From the NCBI GenBank assembly GCA_034670405.1, contig JAXDDX010000074.1, positions 1 to 64,000 on the forward strand: DNA of 64,000 nt, read 5' to 3'. Position 1 is the first letter of the stretch; the number at the start of each line of letters is the position of its first letter. Below are positions 50,041 through 60,859 of the stretch, in pieces. Both the position numbers and the translations under genes were made by a program. The DNA comes from Hoplostethus atlanticus. Its lineage: Eukaryota > Chordata > Actinopteri > Trachichthyiformes > Trachichthyidae. Under the pieces are notes generated by a model that saw nothing but the letters and a program-made list of their open reading frames with translations, made no database searches and had not been told where the DNA came from.

Positions 50041-50199
50041 AATATAATATAAATTATAAATTATGTGTAGTCTTTACCTAAGTGTGTGTGACGTGATGAT
50101 GAGACATTTCACCGGCTTTGTCTAAAACTTCACACTGCCTGTTGTTTAAGCTGCACTTGCGTCGTCAGGTACGGCCGCCGGTGGGAAATCTCATCAGCG

Positions 50200-50395
50200 C
50201 ACTGGGAAAGTGACAAATCGTCCAGAGAAAGCAGGACTCACGAACGATGGCTGCACCGCTTCACCGCCTCCGCCACGCCAGACACGCAGAAGAGGCCGTT
50301 TAGGTCCGCGGAGGGCGTAGTCTGACAATTTCTGGGTAATGAAGTCCTTCAAACTTGCAGAAATTCCAACAGTTGTCTCTCACTTCCAGCAAAGT
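50200..50395 (+). repeat. Interspersed repeat family 1, copy B
   Basis: Parallel to 16655-16835: AAGTGACAAATC, GGACTCACGAACGATGGCTG, CACCGCTTCACCGCCTCC, CCAGACACGCAGAAGA, ATTTCTGGGTAATGAAGT and CTTCAAAC, with indels between. Confidence 0.6.
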
Positions 50396-50624
50396 GAGTC
50401 CAAATATGACATCGTAGACACTGTAGTTGGATTGAGTTCAGTGACTTACACTGAATGAGCAGGCAGGGATCTGCTGTCTGGCTCAAGGATACATGAGCAT
50501 GACTGTTGCTGGGATCTAACCTGTGACCTTTAGGTTACGGGAGAGTCACTAAAATGTCCAACCTGCTACCCTGCTACTTTATAGTAGACAGTAGATCAAA
50601 AACAACAGAAGACAAGGCAACAGT

Positions 50625-50790
50625 AAACAAGTCAACCCCCATTGAATGATGCAGCCCCCAGGGCCAATCAGAAAAAAATGTCACATGTTTTGATCTGTAA
50701 TTATAGCGCCTCCCTGGGGGGCTAGTCGGCGTATTTTTAAAAACGGTGAGATGCATCACTCCCCCCAAGTTTTCAAAGATTGTGAGACCG
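50625..50790 (+). repeat. Interspersed repeat family 2, copy C
   Basis: ACAGTAAACAAGTC, CCCCAGGGCCAATCAGAAAA, GTTTTGATCTGTAATTATAG and CGCCTCCCTGGGG match 18885-19030 in order. Confidence 0.55.
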
Positions 50791-53418
50791 AAATACAACA
50801 GCGGGGGACACACTCTTCCACAACCAAACCGAACAGAGTGTAAAATGGTAAGAAATACTAACTTTGTGTGAGAGAGCAATGCTAGCAGGTTAACTCGCCC
50901 CCACTCTGAATGGCTCTTGCGCAATACATAAATGCAGCTTGAACATTCCCACAAAGTTGCTGAGAAATGCACAAATGCACAAAGATATTTTATGCTACAT
51001 TTTGAGAAAATGTATTGTCTAACACGTACGGGCTCCTCTCTCAGTCTCCTGATTTATCTCTCTTTCAAAATAAAATGCTTCATGCTCTTCACTCACTACA
51101 GAAAAATCTGTCTCTTTCTTTAGAAGAACCGTTCCTTAAAATAAACTGCCCTGGACAAAGTGCTGCTCTCTCACTCTTTGTGTGGTAAATGCAGTAAAAA
51201 GGACATGCTTGGATTGAATTACACTGAGGTAAAACAGTACTGGAGGAGCATAAACTGCTGTATACAAAGCTGACACACACACACGTACACACACACACAG
51301 CCTCTGGCAGGAAATTAGAGTGTCATCACTAGTTCAGCCCAGAGAATACACCCACATACTGCATTCTGTTTCTCCGTCCGTCTCTCTCTCTCTCTCTCTC
51401 TCTCTTTTCTCCATCAGTATCTCTCACTCAGTCTCCGTTTCCTGCAGTTGCTTCCCTTGATCAAATGACTATGGAAATGGCCATATTAATCGTTAGTAAA
51501 AAAAATTCTCTTACAGTTACAACATAGAACAATGCATTGATGCTATTGTCAAATTAATTTTCTCCTCCGTCGGCAAAGATTCAAGTCTGCATGTTTGGGG
51601 TATCCACACACACACACGGAGTACAGTAGGTTGGATAGTGCTTTTTTCCCGCCTAGTCCATATTTGGTGCAATGACCATGAAAGGAGTGTGATTTTAGTA
51701 AAATAAAGATCCAGTTATTATTATGTATTATCGTTATTATCACGTGCATATTCTGTGCAGAAGAAACAAAAGTGCATTTCAGATGTGATTCAGGTGTGAT
51801 TTATAATATGAGAATGGTTATAATATGAGAATGGTTTACTTAGAGGTGTATTGTAGGTGCAGTATCGTGTGCTATTGCATGTTTTTTGCAAACTTATTTT
51901 TGTGTGCAAAAGTTGAGGAAAGGCTAATTATCGCTGTCTGCGCCAACACGTTTCAATCAATCAATCAATCAATCAATACATTTTGGTGGGCAGAAACAGT
52001 TAGCCTAGCACAATATTCCTCTGTAGTTTTTGCTACTTCCTGTCTGGTCCATGATTTGATGTACACGTTGCAAAAATCTGTATTATAGGCTTGAAGCATG
52101 GGGTCATTCTGTGAGTTTAAAAACTAAGACAGCAACTGGAAGAAGACAGGAGCCTCTCTGCCATAGGGATCCTGCTACTTCAGCAGTACAGGCATCTCTG
52201 GAATGCTACGTCCTGCAACTGTGTGGTGCCTTGGCCTGAGTCGAGAGGTACATCTTGGAGGAGAGGGAGGAGAGTGTCCGGCAGTTGGACCACAGGACAA
52301 CACGTTTGTGAATCCAAGATTGAAAGGAGGGAACTCATGGATTCAACAGTTTCCAAGCTTGTGCTGTGTTTCATTGTGGTTGCACCTGTCCATGTAATCC
52401 CGAATGCAGCCCGGCTCATCCCTACTTGCACTTGACACACCTTTCATGTCAACAAGAAGCCTGACTGACAAAACAGGAAGTGAATGGCATGCTGACATCA
52501 CACACAACCCCCACCCCCACCCCGACCCCCCCACCCTTCCCAGCTTTCTCCCTGCACTGCTTGTTTCGTAGCTTTGCCACTTCAGCCGGGCTCCAATCCC
52601 AGCCTTAAAAATATCCCAACGCTAAACCCTGGGGAATAAACAACGGTCTCATACACACACACATGCATGGATACACACATACTGCACACACACACACACA
52701 CACACACATTTACTGTACGCGCACACACCTGCAATACACAACCTGACGTTTATTCTCTCATCTCTCCCTGTCTCTCACCTACACACACCTACACACACAC
52801 ACACACACACACACACCATGCATGCTTCCATCTCTGTACAGGGAGCAGATGCAGGTGTGTTTAACCCTTTAAGGTCGGGGAGAAGCAGTCAGTCACGTAA
52901 CGTTCCAGTACATTTATACCCTGATCAGACCACAGGCCATGTCACCTGACCACTGTAACCTCCAAGACCTGCTGAGTATTTACGAACACAACACATCTTT
53001 CTCTTCAAAATCAGAATCAGAGCTACCAATCGTGTGACACTGCAGACAAACTGCCGGCGGTCCTGCAGTAAGGGGCCGGTGCGTGGGGAATTTGACTAGT
53101 TGGGCCAGCAAACCTGTGCACACTGCGGAATCCGAAGCCAATGTCAAGCACCTGGCTGGGGTTGGTAGTGTTCATTTCCAGCCCTGATTATATACCAAGA
53201 ATATTAAAAATCAATGCTTGCTCCTTGAGATGCTATTAGGATGGAACCTGTGAATCTTGGGTCTGTTAAGTTATCTATAATTCATTCAATACATTTTGCA
53301 TGCGGCATCAGTCCAAATTTTTTTTTTTTATCATTATAATGGAGAGCAAAGCTCAAGCAAATGTCACCAGAAATGTATTTGAAAGCCTAAAGGGACAATC
53401 AGTCATTGCTCGTCATTG

Positions 53419-53464
<46 letters not shown>

Positions 53465-53630
53465 CAATTTGTCATCAGTGTGTCATCACCTGAGTATTGG
53501 AGGTCTTGTTTAGTTGTCTCCCTGCTTTCTGGAGCCGTGTTTCTGTCTGCGTGAACAAGTTCTTAAATAGGAGTAGGGCCGCGAGGCCAATGCTGATAAC
53601 AGAGGGAAAAAGAAAAAAAAATCTGGAGCA

Positions 53631-53690
<60 letters not shown>

Positions 53691-53949
53691 TTTTTTTTTT
53701 TTTTTAAGAATACTTTATTTAGCTCACATGATTCTCAAAACAAACAATATACAAAACAATTCAGTTCAACAAAGCAGGAAACAAAGGAAACAACTAAAGA
53801 CATGGCCAAAGCTCAAGTCTTCATTTACTACAGAACAGATTTGCGTCCGAGAAGCACCATTGATTTATAAAGCCATCGAGGTCACTCATTGCTTTATAAA
53901 ACTTGAAATCAATCCAGACCCTGGCTCTTACTAGTGCAAGAAACAGCGG

Positions 53950-55555
53950 CACTACTTCCTGACCAGGCACGCTTTCTAGTTTGCTCTTTCGACTTTTGTA
54001 GATTGCCAGTTTTGCCTCCCCCCACTATAAAATTAAGTAGTTGCCACTTTGACACGTTTGCCCTCTTGTAACCGGCTCCAAAAATACAAGCCAAGTCTCA
54101 CTAAAATTAAAAACATCTTTTAAAATCTCAAATAAGACTTTGAGTCTTTTGCACTCAATAAAACAGTGAAAGATGGTCCCCTTCTTCCACTTAGCTTTCT
54201 TTCGTTTAATGATTTCACACAGAATGCATACAATACCTTACCAGTCACCATGTACAGGTCTGGATTTACTACGTTCTTACTCCCTAGTAAAACACCTGTT
54301 AGACCATCTAAATCCAGAGTCATCTTTGTCAGCAACTTCTTCTCCACTGCAGTACTCCCGCAGCGATGCAAGCTCCCCTTCAGTCAGTCTTATCACGCCA
54401 CAAATTTAAAATGTTCCCAGTGTGGCGCATCAACCTCAGACCTAGACGAGTTGCCACTGCTTCTGTGTTGTGTAGCCCAGGTCCTGCTATGTCCACTATG
54501 TGCTGAAGAGTGTCACATAACCTGTGTGTGAGCCCTGGTGTGGTTACTGTCCTGCACATCCAGCCTGGCTCCATTTATGAGAGGCTCCTCCAATAGCCGG
54601 TGCAGTGAAGCTGTAGGCTCCAGCTTCTCCCACTTGAACAAAGCCCAAGCTTTAAAAGTGTGGTAATCCACGAAGTTCTAAAAACTTAAAATCCATTAAA
54701 AATGAAGAGTAATCCAAACCCACAACCGCTCCCTTCCTTAAAATGAAACTTGCTACATGTCTCCATACCACATCAGTTGGGCCCGTAAGAAACTTCTGTA
54801 TGAATTGTAGTCTAAAAGCGTCTATTCTGCTTGACAGATGTACCAAACCTTGCCCCCCCCCCCCCTCCTCCTTGGGCAGAAAAAGCACACTCTGAGGTAC
54901 CCAATGTAATTTGTCCCAGAAAAAGTTCACCAACATAGACTGTACCTGCTGTACTAAACCCATAGGTGGCTCCATGCATACTAGTTGGTGCCCTAGTACA
55001 GAGGCTACCAGATCACTGATGACCAGTATTCTGCCTCTAAAAGACATTTGTGGCAGCAGCCATCTCCACTTTGCTAGCCTCCCCTCTATCTTCTCCACTA
55101 CATCCTCCCAGTTCTGCTTGACTGTTGCTTCATCGCCCAGATATACCCCTAAGTACCTCAAAGCATTCTTTCTCCAAACTAACCCTCCCGGTAATTTGGG
55201 AAGACCAGCGATCCAGCTCCCAACTGCTAAGGCTTCACTTTTCCCCCAATTTACTCTTGCTGAAGATAATCTTCCAAATTCTTCGACAAATTCCTTCTAG
55301 TTCCTGAATGTTCTGAGACCGAACTCTCCATAGTTTTCCATAAGTAGAGGTGCTCAACCCCATCAAAAGCAGATTCCTGGTCCAATGAAATAAGACCAGT
55401 ATCTATGCCCAAAGAACCAGAGATTTTCCAAAACATGTTTCTTGTAAAACCATGACTTCAATGCCTTTCAACTTTAGCATCTCGAACAAACTTGCCCTCT
55501 TTCTGACATCCCTTGCACCATTAAGGTTCAGAGTACCAATTTGAAACTCACTCAT
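53950..55555 (-). pseudogene. Tx1-like LINE ORF2 (endonuclease-RT), internally deleted
   Basis: Begins MSEFQIGTLNLNGARDVRKR and VMVLQETCF, the N-terminus of an APE-type endonuclease. At about 55440 the endonuclease frame is joined directly to a reverse-transcriptase piece (LISLDQESAFDGVEHLYLWK), deleting the catalytic endonuclease and the RT N-terminus. A second deletion follows. From 55161 a long open stretch reads RYLGVYLGDEATVKQNWEDV, RLAKWRWLLPQMSFRGRILV, VNFFWDKLHWVPQSVLFLPK and EEGGGGQGLVHLSSRIDAFR, typical of the Tx1 ORF2 C-terminal domain. The remaining C-terminus is broken by frameshifts. The catalytic YxDD motif is not seen. Confidence 0.82.
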
Positions 55556-55729
55556 GGTGAAAGAGATTAAAATCACAACACATAACACTGTAAAACGAAG
55601 GGGACCCATGGATTCAGACCCATCATCATTATTTAGTTCTTGTCTAACTTTCTGTATGATTTTCCTGAGTCGATAAACTTCCTGATCGATGACACCACCC
55701 TTTCCTTTGTTGCTCATTTGAAACATGGC

Positions 55730-56941
55730 AGAATTAAAAAAAACAATTCTCTGTCTGAGAAATGATCCTCAACTCTCACGCCTTTCATGTTTTTGGTTTT
55801 CTGTAAGAACTGTTTTATTTTTCCAACACCACACAAACGCTTACTCTCGCACTTTGTTTTGACATCAGAGACTTGTTTGTTTCTGACTGTCGCTGTCAGC
55901 AGCAGAGTCATCCTCCACACTGGTCTCAGACTCAGTTCCCTTCTGTCCCACTGGCTGCTTTCCTTTGGTCGTCCTTGCTGCTCCTTTCTTTACCTGTGAG
56001 CTACTGACTTTACTTTCAAGTTTCCTTTTAAAACCTGACACTCTGAGTGCCCTCTCATCTTCCATCCTGTCTGCATCTTCCTGTCTCTCTACTGCCACAT
56101 CTTCATCCACAGCAATCACAATTCCTTCCTGTTCTTGATTCCCCTTTTCCTTTCCCTCAGTTGTCCCAAGCTGCACCAGAACTATCCTTCTGACCATCTA
56201 CATCACCTAGACTACTGAACCCCGTCTTGTTCTGTTTCTTACTCTGTCCTCCTGTCTCACTACTGTTTGTCCCAGCCTGGTTCTGTCCTCCTGTCTCTCC
56301 ATTGTTTGCCCCAGCCCAGGCCTGTCCCCCCATTACCCCACTGTTTGTCTTGCTCTGAGACTGCTCTCCTGTATTCCCATTATTCCCCCTATCAGACTCT
56401 TTGTCAGGGCAGGCCCTTATGAGATGCCCATCTCTGCCAGAGAGAATCTGAGGTGACATATAGAATATAATCAAACTCATCCACTCTAATTTTAAATGTT
56501 AAGTTCAGTTCATCATCTCTTCTATTCAGAGTCATGTACACATGTCTTCTATGAGAGACAAAGTGCTTAAGCTGCGGCGATTTGCAGCCAGAGTGACCCT
56601 TTTTAATGGGCGACAACTTTTCCATGCTTAGATAACTCCCTATGCAGAATTTCGTCACCAATGAACGGAGGAACATTAGATAAGGTAACCCTTTTTGCTG
56701 GTGTAATGAGAGGCAGCACGGATACAAACTTATCGTTAACTCTGATGCCGTTCTCAACCACCGCATCCACCTTTTCTATCGCGTCTAGGAATAAAACCAC
56801 CGCGCTGTTCATTCAGGCAGCGGACTTGATGCAACTATGCCCGACAACCTCCGCTACAGCTAAGCTGCATTCTTCCACTGAACAAGGAAAGCCAGGCGAT
56901 ATTTTGATGCCATGTTTCCTTGTTAAGTTAGTCAAGTCCAT
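55730..56941 (-). pseudogene. Tx1-like LINE ORF1 (nucleic-acid-binding), disrupted
   Basis: ATG at 56941 starts MDLTNLTRKHGIKISPGFPC and EECSLAVAEVVGHSCIKSAA, then an in-frame TGA and, still in frame, MNSAVVLFLDAIEKVDAVVE and VTLSNVPPFIGDEILHRELS. A frameshift follows, then GCKSPQLKHFVSHRRHVYMT, DDELNLTFKIRVDEFDYILY, and a zinc-knuckle remnant GHLIRACPDKESD. The tail is low-complexity Gly/Gln/Asn-rich and then acidic and Lys-rich. This order matches ORF1 of fish Tx1-like LINEs. At least one nonsense and two frameshift lesions make it a pseudogene. Confidence 0.8.
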
Positions 56942-57030
56942 GACCGCAATAACCATGCCAACCAGCAAACACCGGCGGACCCCTTACCACCCAAAAAACT
57001 CTACACCCCTGCTATTTACACAATATAACC

Positions 57031-57342
57031 TACCACCGTGAAAAAGAATATATAGTAAATAGATAGAAAAAAAAAGAAAGGGAGGTTTTGGGGAGAGGAA
57101 CTGGTGGAGGAAGGAGGGAAAGAGGGTTAGAGAGGACAAAGGGGGATCGGGAAGAGAGGGAAAAAATGACAAGAAAAGAGTGAGAGAGTGAGAAAGAAAC
57201 AGAGAGAGAGAGAGAGAGAGAAGAAAGAGGGAGGAATGTGCTTTACCCAAAGTTACTCATAGCGATCCTGAAAGACACGGCGACCTTCAGCTTGGCACAT
57301 AGCTCTTATGACACATCACTAAGGTAAATACTCATTGTTCGT

Positions 57343-57377
<35 letters not shown>

Positions 57378-59166
57378 AGCCTGCATCAGCCTGTAAATGT
57401 GCGTCACACACACATTGTTATTCTTCCCACACTCTGCTATTCAGTTAGACTCCAGTCCAAAAGTCTCAGCGGTGGAGTTGCATGTTCCCACTCTGTCTCT
57501 TGCTTCCGGCCACACACACACACACACACATACACACAGGCATGTGGGCTGTGAAGGCATGCACACACACACACACTGCAATCTGATTTCCAATTTTTAA
57601 TCAAACACACACACACACACATAACAGTTGTCACTAGCTGGGTGAACAGATTGCAGTAGCTTAGCTGGCATGGAGGGTCATGAACTCCCTCCACGGGGCA
57701 TCAAAACTGGGATGCGAGCCAGTGAACTCTCCCTTCCTCCTGCCATGTTGGACCTTTATCCTGACAGACCACTGCTGGATGATGCAGAGACACATATCGC
57801 CATGGTGATGGAGATGGAGACCAAATTAAACTTTAATAATCCAATTTCATCACTGCAGCAGTGATATCTGCTTCATGGTCCCTGGCATCATTTCCTAGAG
57901 GACAAAGTCAATGTTTGTCGTTACCGGCATAATGATTTTGAGCAAAGGAGGAAAATGCCATCTCTCAGAAATCTCTCATTGACGGCCAATCAGGACCCTA
58001 TCTGATTATTGAGAGGGACTTAGCATATGACTCATATCATTACCATCCTCCTCAATTCCACCGGTGCATTGCCATCCTGCAAGACATCGCCCACGTCGAG
58101 ACAGAAATGCATCATGGGAGGAAGGTCATCACCCAGAATCATTATGCCGGTAATTATTTAGAAAGTCCTCTCAGGGATTCTATCCAGAACCTGTGACGGG
58201 ATTTTATACTTTTCCCTTTTTTGCAAAGACAAAAAGAGGGCTGCTGTGCAAGGCAAGGGTGTTTAACTCACCCATAGTTTCTGGTTGATTCTAGTCTGAA
58301 TGGACAGCTGATAGCCCCAATCAGGAGCCGTTTAGGAGCACCCAGACTGGAAATCTTGAGGTGCAGCCAAGTGAAAAAAGAAAATCCATCTCAGTGTCAG
58401 TGTGCTGTTCTGTCTTGGCAAGGCTAGACACTAATGAGAAAGGAATATGGAGCCCCGTTTAAAAATAAATCTTGTGTACTTGCGTTTTTATTTCCAGACA
58501 TATCCAAATACATTTTTATCCCAGGTATTACCATCCAGTTGATAAAAGCAGACATGCCATTTATGCTGTATATGCATATGAATGATCATATACTCTTAAC
58601 AAAATGGGTTCTATGTACCAGGACATGGTGCTTTAGGTCTGTACCATAGTAGAACCCTATTTTAGAAAGGTTCTCTATTGCACCATGCTCAAATGATTCT
58701 AGAGAGGACCTTTAGGAATGCATGAAATGCTCCGAACCAGCACTAGAAGAAGTTTTAACTGGGTTATTTGTTCTGATGTGCCAGTGAGTTTTTTTTTGTC
58801 ATATCGGTTCTATATAGAGCCGTTATGACCAAACCAAAGAACCCTTGAGAAACCCTCCTTTTCTGAAGATATACGAGACAACGTTGGGTAAAACTGCTCC
58901 AGACTGACCATTTTCTCATGATGATTTCTTCATAAATCGGAACTTTAACTTGAAGAAGAATTTGTCATAGGATCTAATCTGCACGTAAGAAAGTTTAATT
59001 TATGACAACCCAGGTCTCTCTGCAATAACTTCTCTGTTAGACCTCAGCAAGATACTACATTATAGTTCCAAACACACTTTGAATACTTGTTGTATTCAAG
59101 TTTAAAGGTGCTGTGTGAAGCATTTTTAAACATCAGTATTATCAAATTAATTGTGATATCTTGGTA
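57031..59166. other. Intergenic, low-complexity then unique
   Basis: 57060-57240 is purine-rich (AGAG, GGGA). CA runs are at 57344-57375, 57511-57538, 57562-57576 and 57605-57622. 57660-58430 is non-repetitive apart from a perfect 17-bp inverted pair. 58590-58860 has GGTTCTATGTACC-like words. No exon supported. Confidence 0.5.
57921..58153. repeat. Perfect 17-bp inverted repeat pair, 199 bp apart
   Basis: TTACCGGCATAATGATT at 57921-57937 is exactly the reverse complement of 58137-58153. The 199 bp between is non-repetitive. No transposon-like flanking duplication was found. Confidence 0.85.
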
Positions 59167-59556
59167 CACTGTAAATTCTAATAGCTGTCATGACTTACAT
59201 AAATTAGTTAACTTTACTCGGTTATCAACAATATGTACTTCTTACTAGTTTTTATGAAGTTACAGTTAATTGCAGGGTGAAAAATACAATGTACTTATTG
59301 TTTTGAGCGAAGATAACTTTAAACAATCAAGTAGCAACAAAGGCTGGGGTGTGAGCATGCGCAATAGCCACGTTCAATCACTCTCTCCCGCTCAGGACAG
59401 GGTAGATTGGTGCCGACTTAGAGTGGAAGCTGAGGAAAGAAACAAACCGTTTGGATTTTGACCATTTCGTTATCTTTTGAAGAATAATAAGGTAAGTTAT
59501 CAAGCAAGCAATAATTGTGTGTGAATTGTTGTTTCTGACTGCTGCCAATGTTAGTT

Positions 59557-59804
59557 AGCGTTAGCTAACGTTTTTAGCTAGCGTTTTTAGCTAACGTTTT
59601 TAAGCTAACGTTTTTAGTTAACGTTTTTAGTTAACGTTTTTTAGCTAACGTTTTTTAGCTAACGTTTTTAGCTAACGTTTTTAGTTAACGTTTTTTAGCT
59701 AACGTTTTTTAGCTAACGTTTTTAGCTAACGTTTTTAGTTAACGTTTTTAGTTAACGTTTTTTAGCTAACGTTTTTAGCTAACGTTTTTAAGCTAACGGG
59801 CACT
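59557..59804. repeat. Subterminal array of TTAGCTAACG-type units
   Basis: About 18 units of 13-14 bp, TTTTTAGCTAACG or TTTTTAGTTAACG, partly organised in a higher-order pattern (two TTAAC units then several GCTAAC units). Each unit carries a palindrome, TTAGCTAA or GTTAAC. Its position about 390-640 bp inside the CACTG end suits a transposase-binding subterminal repeat. Confidence 0.9.
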
Positions 59805-60252
59805 GCACAATATTCGACTGGCAGAACTTGTTCAGGCATGTTTTGGCGGTATAGCTTTTTCCCCTCTTCACCGAGTATTTTGATGTCAGAAATATTTATT
59901 TTATTGACATTTTAGATTTGTTTCCACTGAGATATTATTGAGTTTAAATAGTGAATTTGCTGTTGTAAACATTACTGGTGTTGCTCTAGAAACAATATTT
60001 ACTTATATTTAAAATATAAATCAATTCTAACCCTGTTCTGAATTTGGATTACTTCAGATCATAGCGCTTACTTCATCAGTGAGCATATTTGTTTCACTTT
60101 TCCACTTGCTAATGTCTGAGTGTACTGTGAAAAACTACAAGCTGTGTTGTTTTTTTATAATAATGTAATGATAATGGTTCAAAATTATGTGAAAATGCAT
60201 AGTTTTCAGTCAAATAACATCAAATTGTCTTGGGGGAGAAGCACTAACCCCC

Positions 60253-60287
<35 letters not shown>

Positions 60288-60612
60288 TGTTGAGGCCCTT
60301 CTGGTGAGTTAATTAGTTAACTCTCAAAGTGCACCAGATTGATGCATTTAACTTTAAAATGTACAAAATTTTCTTCCGGGGGACCATGCCCACTACTGCT
60401 AAATTAAGACAGAGGAAATGCTGTTTTTGAATTGTCTTTATGACTGAGGCCTCAAATAGATATTTATATAAATATATTTACATTCATATCAAAAAGTATT
60501 TTCCTGTAATGCCTGTAAAGCATGCACATATCAAGGAATGTGTCTCTAATCTACAAACCACAACACTAAGTGGAACTTCCTTTTAACTAAAAAAATTCTT
60601 TGTCCTTTTCAG

Positions 60613-60693
60613 AAGAAGTGCTCGTGGCGGCAACTGCCTAAGGGCTCTTCACTGAACAGCTGCTTCGTCAACGCGGGCCTCAGTACACTGGAG
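60613..60693 (+). other. Candidate leader exon of the CACTA transposase
   Basis: Acceptor TCCTTTTCAG ends at 60612 and donor GTGAGA starts at 60694. The 81 bp is an open set of 27 codons (KKCSWRQLPKGSSLNSCFVN and AGLSTLE) that would join in phase to the ATG at 60860. It may be coding or 5' UTR. An earlier exon ending at 59490 (donor GTAAGT) may precede it. Confidence 0.45.
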
Positions 60694-60859
60694 GTGAGAT
60701 GCCAGTAGCCTATATTTTGGAGGATATTTTGGATTCAGCTTAAGGAGTTATAACCAGCAGTAGAGCAGTTTTTGACAAAGTGTTCACTATGCTACACTTT
60801 AATTAGAATTAATTTGAGAGACTATCCTTAAAATCTCCACTTAAAATCATTCCTTGCAG

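Larger units (their letters stand above)
50041..53689. other. Intergenic with dispersed repeats and microsatellites
   Basis: Repeat family 1 at 50200-50395, family 2 at 50625-50790, (CT)n 51378-51403, (CAAT)n 51954-51976, CA runs at 52660-52815, (GT)n 53421-53462 and 53636-53682. 52090-52440 is non-repetitive and open on both strands, but no homology was recognised. Confidence 0.5.
53690..57030 (-). mobile_element. Tx1-like LINE (L1 superfamily), decayed
   Basis: One element on the minus strand from a 5' end near 57030 to a poly-A tail (the T run at 53690-53705 on the plus strand). It holds an ORF1 remnant (56941-55730), an ORF2 endonuclease start (55555-55442), fragments of reverse transcriptase and a long ORF2 C-terminus (about 55160-53950). 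Large parts of ORF2 are deleted, so it cannot move by itself. It sits immediately beside a (GT)n/(GA)n tract at 53636-53690. Confidence 0.85.

Noticed and set aside
50500-50560. tRNA-derived SINE promoter
   Set aside because: Words resemble a B box only loosely and no A box lies at the right distance.
52180-52440. Overlapping open frames on both strands
   Set aside because: No homology recognised and no consistent splice sites, so coding could not be supported.
54166-54531. Plus-strand frame of 121 codons
   Set aside because: It is antisense to the ORF2 C-terminus of the Tx1-like LINE.
60854-60859. Start of the transposase two codons earlier
   Set aside because: Those codons are TTG CAG and fall within the splice acceptor; the first ATG is 60860.
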